From Gammaproteobacteria bacterium UBA2810 (GTDB lineage: Bacteria; Pseudomonadota; Gammaproteobacteria; Enterobacterales; Succinivibrionaceae): DNA of 10,479 nt. Below the pieces are notes generated by a model, which was given only the letters and a program-made list of their open reading frames with translations, was not told the origin of the DNA and ran no database searches. The stretch covers positions 24,896-35,374 of the forward strand of contig DEHC01000079.1 of the NCBI GenBank assembly GCA_002351705.1. Direction: 5' to 3'. A program made the translations under genes and the position numbers. The stretch's first letter is position 1. Each line of letters opens with the position of its first letter. Below, one piece after another: positions 5,056-10,479 of this stretch.

Positions 5056-7539
5056 ATGAAAAGAATGCTCATAAACGCTACTCAGGAAGAAGAGAAGCGT
5101 GTTGCGCTCGTTGACGGGCAGAGACTCTACGATCTTGACATCGAGAATCCGTCCCACGAGCAGAAAATCGACAATGTCTACAAAGGAAAGATTTCAAGGG
5201 TCGAGCCCAGCATTGAAGCCGCCTTCGTGGACTACGGCGTTGAACGCCACGGGTTCCTGCCGCTCAAGGAAATCGCCAAGGAGTACTTCACTGACGGCGT
5301 GTCCGGCTCGCAGCATGCGGACCTCAAGGCCGCACTCCCCGAGGGGACCGAGGTCATCGTACAGCTGAAGAAAGAGGAGAGAGGCCTCAAGGGCGCGGCC
5401 CTCACGACCTTCATCAGCCTCTCCGGAAGCCATATCGTCCTGATGCCGAACAACCCCAAGGCCGGCGGCGTCTCGAAGCAGGTCACCGGCGAGGATCACG
5501 ACCGCCTTGAGAAAATCAAGCGCGAGCTCCCTGTTCCCAAGGGAATGGGCGTAATCCTCCGCACCGCAAGCGCCGAGGCCCCGAAGGAGTACATCGAGTG
5601 GGATCTCAAGATGCTGCTCAACCTCTGGGACTCCATAAAGGAGGCGGCAGCTGCCCAGGGGAAGCCATTCCTCATCTACAAGGGCAACAACATCGTTGAC
5701 CGCGCCATCAAGGATTACCTGAGGCCTGACATCAACGAGATCATCGTCGACAGCAAGGACGTCTACGACAGGACAATCAAGCATCTCTCGATGGTCCGTC
5801 CGGAATTCACTGAAAGGGTGAAGCTCTACGAGGGAGAGGTCCCGCTCTTCACGCACTTCCAGATCGAGTCGCAGATTGAGACCGCCTACCAGAGAGAGGT
5901 CAAGCTCCCATCAGGCGGCGCGATCGTAATCGATCCTACCGAGGCCCTCACCTCAATCGATGTCAACTCCGGACGCGCGACCAAGGGGGCGGACATAGAG
6001 GAGACCGCCCTGCAGACCAACCTCGAGGCCGCAGACGAAATCGCCAGGCAGCTCAGGCTCCGCGATATGGGAGGCCTTTTCGTCATCGACTTCATCGACA
6101 TGACCCCGAAGAAGAACCAGCACGCGGTCGAGGAGAGGATGCGCGCCAACGTCAGCGATGACCGCGCCAGGATCCAGATTGCCCCGATCTCAAGGTTCGG
6201 CCTCCTTGAGCTCTCGAGGCAGCGTCTCAAGCCCTCGATCAGCGACTCGAGCATGCATGTCTGCCCGAGGTGCAACGGACAGGGATTCATCCGTGACAAC
6301 GAGTCGCTAGCCCTCTCTGTGCTGAGGCTTATCGAGCAGGAGGCGCTGAAGGACGGCACCGGCGAGGTTCACGCAAAGGTTCCTGTCGTCGTCGCGGCAT
6401 ACCTCCTCAATGAGAAGCGGGAGAACATCCTCGCAATCGAGCGCAGGGAAAAGGTCAGAATCTTCGTCATCCCCATTCCTTCCATGGAGACCCCTCATTT
6501 TGAGGTCATCCGCGTAAGATCCGGCGACAGCGAGAGCAGCCCTGACGTAATGGCCGCAGTTGAGGCGAACGCTGAGGATGAGTCCTCGGTATGGAATCCT
6601 GACGAGCCTACCGACAAGCGCCCTGACGATCAGCGCGCCGCAGTATCCGCAGAGAAGATCATCGTAAGCTCAGGCCCCCTGCCCGCAGAACCGGCTCCTT
6701 CCGTTCAGAAGCCTGAGCCCCGGCCGGCCCCGGAGCCCGTACCTCCTGAGGACATTTCCGATGGCGCTCCGGAGCAGCCGATCTCCGGAACCGGCTTCTT
6801 CTCGAGGGTGAAGAATTTCTTCCTCGGCGCTTTCTCCGGCGACAGCTCGAAGAAGAGCTCCGGCTCAGAAGAGAAGCCTTCCTCTGATGACACCCGTGAA
6901 AAGCGTGATCAGCGCGATGACGAGGAGAGGATTACCAGCGAGTCTTACGGCTCCTCCAAGCGCTTCTCCGGGGGAAGAAGGAACGCTCCGCAGAGACGCC
7001 CTGACAGCAGGAGAAAGCAGGATCAGCGGCATCAGAACGGCGGCGCCTCCGGGCAGAAGAACCGCTACCAGCAGGACAGGCACCAGAAGCCATCCGCCGA
7101 GACCCAGCCAAAGAACGGCAGGAATGCCCAGAAGCAGGAAAGGCAGTCAGAGAACAGGCCCCAGCAGGCGCCGGTTGAAATCCCGGAGTACAAGTCACCG
7201 AAGTTCACCCCGGCCGGAGTCAAGTACGTGCTCACGAGCTCCTCGGCTGCCGCAGCTCCCGTTTCAGACAGCCGCGCAGTTGATGAGGTCTACCGCGAGT
7301 TCCAGGAAATGACCAGCAGGGGCGCGAGCTCTGGCGACAGGTGGCGTTCACCCTATGCAGGCTCTGTCTCCGAGGCTCCCGCTGTTCCGGAGCCTGCCGC
7401 AGAGCCTGAAAAGCCTCAGGAGCAGTCAGACGTGGTAAGGGCCTTTGTCAATACTGACGCAAGGAAGCCCGGACTCGCGAACTCCGCCGAGTTCTCGACG
7501 GTAGGCGCAGCAGTCCCAGATCCGGAAGGCAGCGACTGA
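5056..7539 (+). CDS. rne: Ribonuclease E
   Basis: RNase E is the endonuclease that starts mRNA decay and processes rRNA and tRNA, attached to the inner membrane as the degradosome core. The 827-residue product begins MKRMLINATQEEEKRVALVDGQ, nearly as E. coli. The S1 domain covers about 35-125. The DNase I-like catalytic domain has D302 and N304 in IDVNSG and D345 in VIDFID. The zinc-link cysteines are C403 and C406 in CPRCNGQG. The catalytic half ends near 500. A proline/acid-rich linker leads to an amphipathic membrane-binding helix, GTGFFSRVKNFFLGAFSG (577-594), equivalent to segment A. Then comes an Arg/Gln-rich RNA-binding stretch (about 610-705). The scaffold is about 230 residues shorter than in E. 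coli, and I cannot recognise RhlB, enolase or PNPase sites. The Shine-Dalgarno is weak (GAAGA). Autoregulation through the leader is likely. It has its own terminator. Confidence 0.97.
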   Translation: MKRMLINATQEEEKRVALVDGQRLYDLDIENPSHEQKIDNVYKGKISRVEPSIEAAFVDYGVERHGFLPLKEIAKEYFTDGVSGSQHADLKAALPEGTEVIVQLKKEERGLKGAALTTFISLSGSHIVLMPNNPKAGGVSKQVTGEDHDRLEKIKRELPVPKGMGVILRTASAEAPKEYIEWDLKMLLNLWDSIKEAAAAQGKPFLIYKGNNIVDRAIKDYLRPDINEIIVDSKDVYDRTIKHLSMVRPEFTERVKLYEGEVPLFTHFQIESQIETAYQREVKLPSGGAIVIDPTEALTSIDVNSGRATKGADIEETALQTNLEAADEIARQLRLRDMGGLFVIDFIDMTPKKNQHAVEERMRANVSDDRARIQIAPISRFGLLELSRQRLKPSISDSSMHVCPRCNGQGFIRDNESLALSVLRLIEQEALKDGTGEVHAKVPVVVAAYLLNEKRENILAIERREKVRIFVIPIPSMETPHFEVIRVRSGDSESSPDVMAAVEANAEDESSVWNPDEPTDKRPDDQRAAVSAEKIIVSSGPLPAEPAPSVQKPEPRPAPEPVPPEDISDGAPEQPISGTGFFSRVKNFFLGAFSGDSSKKSSGSEEKPSSDDTREKRDQRDDEERITSESYGSSKRFSGGRRNAPQRRPDSRRKQDQRHQNGGASGQKNRYQQDRHQKPSAETQPKNGRNAQKQERQSENRPQQAPVEIPEYKSPKFTPAGVKYVLTSSSAAAAPVSDSRAVDEVYREFQEMTSRGASSGDRWRSPYAGSVSEAPAVPEPAAEPEKPQEQSDVVRAFVNTDARKPGLANSAEFSTVGAAVPDPEGSD

Positions 7540-7565
7540 TAAGCCAGCTTTAACCGTCCATACTC

Positions 7566-7592
7566 AAACCCGGCAGCATGCCGGGTTTTTTT
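7566..7592 (+). terminator. Intrinsic terminator of rne
   Basis: A 10-bp perfect stem AAACCCGGCA / TGCCGGGTTT with a 3-base GCA loop is followed by continuing T residues to 7592. It lies 27 bases after the rne stop codon and separates rne from fnr. Confidence 0.94.
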
Positions 7593-7689
7593 CGTAACCT
7601 GAGGAACATCACAGAAGTTTTTTCATGTCCTGTCCGGGACGGCAAATCATTTTTCAAAATGCCAAAACGATCACCAATCCGAACAATTA

Positions 7690-7739
7690 TTCAGACTATT
7701 GGCTCTGAGTTGCCTAAAATAGAGCAATGGAGGTAGCGT
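7690..7739 (+). promoter_or_regulatory. Probable fnr promoter and ribosome binding site
   Basis: TAAAAT at 7715-7720 is a plausible -10. The nearest -35-like element, TTCAGA (7690-7695), is 19 bases away, so the promoter would be weak or activator-dependent. A strong Shine-Dalgarno, GGAGG, lies at 7729-7733, 6 bases before the ATG. No full FNR box (TTGAT-N4-ATCAA) is seen in the 7593-7739 spacer, so direct autoregulation is not evident. A short dyad CATTTT-TC-AAAATG lies at 7648-7661. Confidence 0.45.
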
Positions 7740-8465
7740 ATGACAGGTAGCCTAATAGAGAATGACAAAAGATGCTCCGAATGCCTTGCAAGAGGCATGT
7801 GCATGGCCAGGGCATTAATTGAACCTCAATTAAGCGAATGGAGCGGAGCACTTACCAGAATTACAGTTCCGCAGGGCCAGGCGATCATAAAGGAAGGGGC
7901 GCCGCTCGACAAGATTTACATCGTCCAGATGGGATGCTTTCTCTCGCATACCAGCGAATATCAGAAGAACAGCGCGGTCAATATAAAAAACGCTGGTGAC
8001 CTGCTCGGCGTCGGCGGCATCGAAAAGAGAAGATACCCCTACACCTCAGTTGCCGCGGCGGACTGCAATGTCGTGTGCGCCATCCCCTACCAGAAATTCC
8101 TCGAGCTGCTCGCCGGACGCCCGAGGCTCATAGACTGCTTCGCCTCTGTCATGAGCAGGGAGCTGAACAAGCAGACCGAGCGCGTCCTCATGATGAAGAA
8201 CACCAATGCCATGCAGAAGCTTGCCCTGTTCCTCGTCAGCACCAGCGACAACCTCACGGCGAGATCCATGTCAGGAACAGACATCAAGCTCCTGATGAGC
8301 CGCGCTGACATCGGCGATTTCCTCGGCATCACAATTGAGACGGTAAGCAGGGTTTTCAGCCAGTTCGAGCAGTTCAACATTCTCAAGATTACGGGCAAGA
8401 ACCTCACCATTCTGGATCTCGACGGGCTGAGGCGGGTTGCATCCGGCACTTTCCCGGTCAACTGA
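7740..8465 (+). CDS. fnr: Oxygen-sensing transcriptional regulator FNR
   Basis: FNR is a CRP-family dimer that binds a [4Fe-4S] cluster without oxygen and then switches genes toward anaerobic metabolism. The 241-residue product has all four cluster ligands: C12, C15 and C21 in the N-terminal C-x2-C-x5-C motif, and C113 in VVCAIPY, matching C20, C23, C29 and C122 of E. coli. A cyclic-nucleotide-binding-like beta domain covers about 30-130 and the dimerisation helix about 130-160. The C-terminal helix-turn-helix reads RADIGDFLGITIETVSRVF. Its E200-x2-S203-R204 triad is the FNR recognition set for TTGAT half-sites, so the target is probably the usual FNR box. The N terminus is about 8 residues shorter than E. 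coli's. fnr is followed by uspE and ttcA, a conserved neighbourhood. Codons are AT-richer over the first 40 residues. Confidence 0.96.
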   Translation: MTGSLIENDKRCSECLARGMCMARALIEPQLSEWSGALTRITVPQGQAIIKEGAPLDKIYIVQMGCFLSHTSEYQKNSAVNIKNAGDLLGVGGIEKRRYPYTSVAAADCNVVCAIPYQKFLELLAGRPRLIDCFASVMSRELNKQTERVLMMKNTNAMQKLALFLVSTSDNLTARSMSGTDIKLLMSRADIGDFLGITIETVSRVFSQFEQFNILKITGKNLTILDLDGLRRVASGTFPVN

Positions 8466-8494
8466 GCATCCGGGCTTCAGGCCTTAAGGCAAAG

Positions 8495-8636
8495 TGCCGG
8501 CATCACCGGCCGGCAGAAACAGGCAACAGGCATTTTTCGGACGGGATCCGCGGGGCATCCCCGGGATCCTGACTGGCTGCAGGATCAGGAAGCCGCGAAG
8601 CGGCGGAGCTGGTTCAGATCAGGAGGTATAAAACAT
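8495..8636 (+). promoter_or_regulatory. Structured leader between fnr and uspE with competing hairpins
   Basis: The 171-base spacer holds overlapping inverted repeats. GGATCC-(G)-C-GGGG (8544-8555) pairs with CCCC-G-GGATCC (8559-8569). GATCCTG (8565-8571) pairs with CAGGATC (8580-8586). TCCTGA (8567-8572) can also pair with TCAGGA at 8619-8624, inside the uspE Shine-Dalgarno AGGAGG (8621-8626). These pairings exclude each other. No clear promoter or U-tract terminator is seen, so uspE may be read from fnr. Confidence 0.45.
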
Positions 8637-9548
8637 ATGACTTATAAGAATATCCTGGTGGTTTTGAACAACCATGGCAGCAATCACCCTGCCCTTGACA
8701 AATCGGCGCTCATCGCCCGCATCGAGAAGAAAGTCCGCATCACTCTTTTCATGCCGGTCTTTGACTTCACGCTCGAGATCGCCTCTCTCGCCTCCGCAAC
8801 GGAGAGAAAATCGATGCTTGAGAAGGTGATATCAAGCAAGAAGGAAGAGCTTAAGAGCGAAGTCAGCGCCTTCATGTATGATCCTGACACCGTGATCGAG
8901 TACAAGGTCACCTGGAACAGAAGCCCCGAGACAGCGATATTCAGTGAGATTGAGTCAAACTCCTACGATCTCATCATCAAGAACACGGCTCCGGCCGGTG
9001 TGGGAGCCGGAGTCCTGTTCACTCCTGACGACTGGCAGCTTCTCCGCTCCTCTGACCTTCCTGTCATGCTGGTTAAGGAGCATGAGTGGCCGGTCAACGG
9101 CAACATCATCCTTGCCCTGACCTTCAGCCAGAATCATGCCCAGAAGAGGCAGAACGTAAGGCTTTACCGCCATGCCCAGATGCTCTCCAAGCTCACGGCG
9201 AGCCAGATCCATCTCGTCAATGCGGTTCCGCAGCTTGACATGGGCATCGCGACGCTCGACATGCCGGGCTTCGTTCCCGGAATGTTCGCCGAGGCTGTCC
9301 ATCAGTCAAACAAGCTCCTTATCGATGAGTTCGTGAAGCAGCATCCGATTCCTGAGGACCATATCCATATCCTCGACGGCATCCCCGAGGATGTCATCTG
9401 CGAGCAGGCAAAGAAGCTCAACTCGCTTGCCGTCATCATGGGAACAGTCGGACGCGACGGTCTCTCCGGCGCGATACTCGGCAACACCGCTGAGCAGATT
9501 GTCGACAACATAAACTGCGATCTTTTCGTCGTCCGCAATAGAATATAA
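8637..9548 (+). CDS. uspE: Universal stress protein UspE (tandem Usp domains)
   Basis: UspE is a tandem universal stress protein; in E. coli it is linked to stress resistance, motility and adhesion. The 303-residue product (E. coli 316) starts MTYKNILVVLNN. The first Usp domain covers about 1-147 and includes WNRSPETAIFSEI, YDLIIKNTA, FTPDDWQLLRSSDLPVMLVKEHEWP, all close to E. coli. The second covers about 155-300 and ends with the nucleotide-binding-type loop GTVGRDGLSGAILGNTAEQ (269-287). That loop resembles the G-x2-G-x9-G(S/T) motif, but N replaces the usual S/T, as in E. coli. The acidic C-terminal tail of E. coli UspE is missing. The Shine-Dalgarno AGGAGG is 10 bases before the ATG, within reach of an upstream pairing segment. 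Placement after fnr is the conserved arrangement and fits a role in growth arrest or low oxygen. Confidence 0.95.
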   Translation: MTYKNILVVLNNHGSNHPALDKSALIARIEKKVRITLFMPVFDFTLEIASLASATERKSMLEKVISSKKEELKSEVSAFMYDPDTVIEYKVTWNRSPETAIFSEIESNSYDLIIKNTAPAGVGAGVLFTPDDWQLLRSSDLPVMLVKEHEWPVNGNIILALTFSQNHAQKRQNVRLYRHAQMLSKLTASQIHLVNAVPQLDMGIATLDMPGFVPGMFAEAVHQSNKLLIDEFVKQHPIPEDHIHILDGIPEDVICEQAKKLNSLAVIMGTVGRDGLSGAILGNTAEQIVDNINCDLFVVRNRI

Positions 9549-9549
9549 T
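9544..9549 (+). promoter_or_regulatory. TATAAT, candidate -10 of a ttcA promoter at the uspE stop codon
   Basis: A perfect TATAAT overlaps the uspE stop codon. The -35 is weak (TCTTTT at 9521-9526, 17-base spacing). A start near 9556 would give a leader of about 50 bases consisting mostly of the hairpin at 9582-9605. Confidence 0.4.
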
Positions 9550-9581
9550 ATTGCGCCTGTTGCGGAAAACTTTTAACGGAG

Positions 9582-9605
9582 GCCTTCTGAAAAGAAGGCT
9601 TTTTT
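9582..9605 (+). terminator. Intrinsic terminator of uspE abutting the ttcA start
   Basis: A 7-bp stem GCCTTCT / AGAAGGC closes a GAAA tetraloop (9589-9592) and is followed by six T (9600-9605). A single C separates the T run from the ttcA ATG at 9607. The 3' arm also contains the ttcA Shine-Dalgarno AGAAGG (9593-9598), so folding would both end the uspE transcript and hide the ribosome binding site. Confidence 0.85.
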
Positions 9606-9606
9606 C

Positions 9607-10425
9607 ATGAAAACAAAAGAGCAGTATGAGATCGGGAAGCTGAAGAAAAGGCTGCGCCACCTGACCGGCAAGGCCATTGAGGACTATAAGATGATTGAGG
9701 ACGGAGACCGCGTCATGGTCTGCATGTCAGGAGGCAAGGACAGCTACGGCCTCATGGACATTCTCCTCAGCCTCAGAAGGAGCGCTCCGGTCGACTTCAC
9801 TCTCATCGGAGTCCATGTAAGCGGCAAGTTCCCGGGAACGCAGATCCCGGAAAAGGTCAGGGAGTTCTGCGAGTCGAGGAATGTCGAGTGCGTCATCGCC
9901 GACGATGATATCAACAGCATCATCAACCGGGTCATGCCGGAGGGAGTCAGTGTGTGCTCGCTCTGCGCGAGGCTCAGAAGGGGCATACTCTACAGGGTCG
10001 CAGGCGAGATCGGCGCGACCAAGATAGCGCTCGGGCACCACCGTGACGACGCGATCGCGACTTTCTTCCTCAATATGTTCTATGCCTCGAAAATCAAGTC
10101 GATGCCGCCCAAGCTCATTACGGATGATCAGAAGCATATCGTCATCAGGCCGCTCATCTACTGCCATGAGGATGACATGAGGTCGCTTTCCGTTGCCATG
10201 AACTATCCTGTCGTGAACGGCACCTGCATCCACAAGGCAAACAAGGAGCGACCTGCCGTCAGGGAGATGATGGATCTCTGGGAGAAGCAGCACCCCGGAA
10301 GGCTTGACAACATTCTGAAGGCCCTCGGAACAATACAGCCGAGCCATATGCTCGATCGCAGGATGTACGACTTCGACAATCTCAGAAGCATAATTTCAGA
10401 CAGCGGCAAGGGGCTTAAGCTCTGA
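9607..10425 (+). CDS. ttcA: tRNA 2-thiocytidine biosynthesis protein TtcA
   Basis: TtcA thiolates cytidine 32 of certain tRNAs, using ATP to adenylate the base and an Fe-S cluster for sulfur transfer. The 272-residue product opens KEQYEIGKLKKRLRHLTGKAI, collinear with E. coli from about residue 10. The PP-loop SGGKDSY occupies 41-47. Cluster cysteines are C117 and C120 in CSLCARLRRGILYR, with C207 as the apparent third ligand. ALGHHRDDAI, MPPKL and HIVIRPLIYC are also conserved. The C-terminal tail is about 40 residues shorter than in E. coli. Around the third cysteine, NGTCIHKAN replaces the PCNLCGSQ of E. coli. The ATG at 9607 is supported by homology and by AGAAGG 8 bases upstream, although this lies inside the uspE terminator. 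It is next to fnr and uspE as in enterobacteria. No terminator is seen before the window ends. Confidence 0.95.
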   Translation: MKTKEQYEIGKLKKRLRHLTGKAIEDYKMIEDGDRVMVCMSGGKDSYGLMDILLSLRRSAPVDFTLIGVHVSGKFPGTQIPEKVREFCESRNVECVIADDDINSIINRVMPEGVSVCSLCARLRRGILYRVAGEIGATKIALGHHRDDAIATFFLNMFYASKIKSMPPKLITDDQKHIVIRPLIYCHEDDMRSLSVAMNYPVVNGTCIHKANKERPAVREMMDLWEKQHPGRLDNILKALGTIQPSHMLDRRMYDFDNLRSIISDSGKGLKL

Positions 10426-10479
10426 GACAAGGCCGCAGCTCTCTTTCCAGTCCATAAACATAATCGAGTAGGCGGATGT

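Noticed and set aside
5194..5856. A long minus-strand open frame (220 codons) inside rne.
   Set aside because: It is antisense to the conserved S1 and catalytic region of RNase E and has no supporting homology; GC-rich genes commonly produce such frames.
7593..7739. An FNR autoregulation site upstream of fnr.
   Set aside because: I found no TTGAT-N4-ATCAA palindrome or convincing near match in the spacer.
10396..10479. A possible C-terminal end of a convergent minus-strand gene (reading ...SIMFMDWKESCGLVSELK) overlapping the ttcA end.
   Set aside because: Only 27 codons are visible, another frame is equally open, and nothing is recognised. The last 54 bases after ttcA hold no feature I can support.

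Overview
The window looks like chromosomal core sequence of a gammaproteobacterium. PlsX, L32, YceD, RluC, RNase E, FNR, UspE and TtcA all read as close relatives of their enterobacterial counterparts, and two gene neighbourhoods (yceD-rpmF-plsX and fnr-uspE-ttcA) are classic gammaproteobacterial arrangements. Coding sequence is GC-rich with strong C/G third-position bias. FNR together with a maltoporin would suit a facultative or anaerobic, starch-degrading gut or rumen organism, perhaps of the Aeromonadales/Succinivibrionaceae type, but that placement is inference.

Left part, minus strand (about 1-3090): rluC (23S rRNA pseudouridine synthase) is transcribed leftward. It is followed by a HAD phosphatase with its own extended -10 promoter, then yceD, rpmF and the first two thirds of an N-terminal half of plsX, which runs off the window. 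A second extended -10 promoter lies inside yceD and would drive rpmF-plsX separately. plsX carries a terminator-like hairpin inside its coding sequence.

Middle, plus strand (about 3090-5055): a lamB-type maltoporin gene sits between rluC and rne, which are adjacent and divergent in Escherichia coli. It is intact in sequence except for one +1 frameshift near 3744, and it ends in a clear intrinsic terminator. A long gene-free stretch follows, GC-rich at first, then an AT-rich promoter zone, then a structured rne leader that also holds a candidate upstream ORF.

Right part, plus strand (5056-10479): rne (an 827-residue RNase E with a shortened C-terminal scaffold), a terminator, fnr (oxygen-sensing regulator with all four cluster cysteines), uspE and ttcA (tRNA s2C32 thiolase). 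The fnr-uspE spacer can form competing hairpins that include the uspE Shine-Dalgarno. The uspE terminator ends one base before the ttcA start codon and contains the ttcA Shine-Dalgarno in its 3' arm.

I see no mobile element, CRISPR array, tRNA/rRNA gene or defence system, and no clearly new protein system. The points most worth a second look are RNA-level control elements embedded in or squeezed between housekeeping genes, plus the displaced and frameshifted maltoporin gene.
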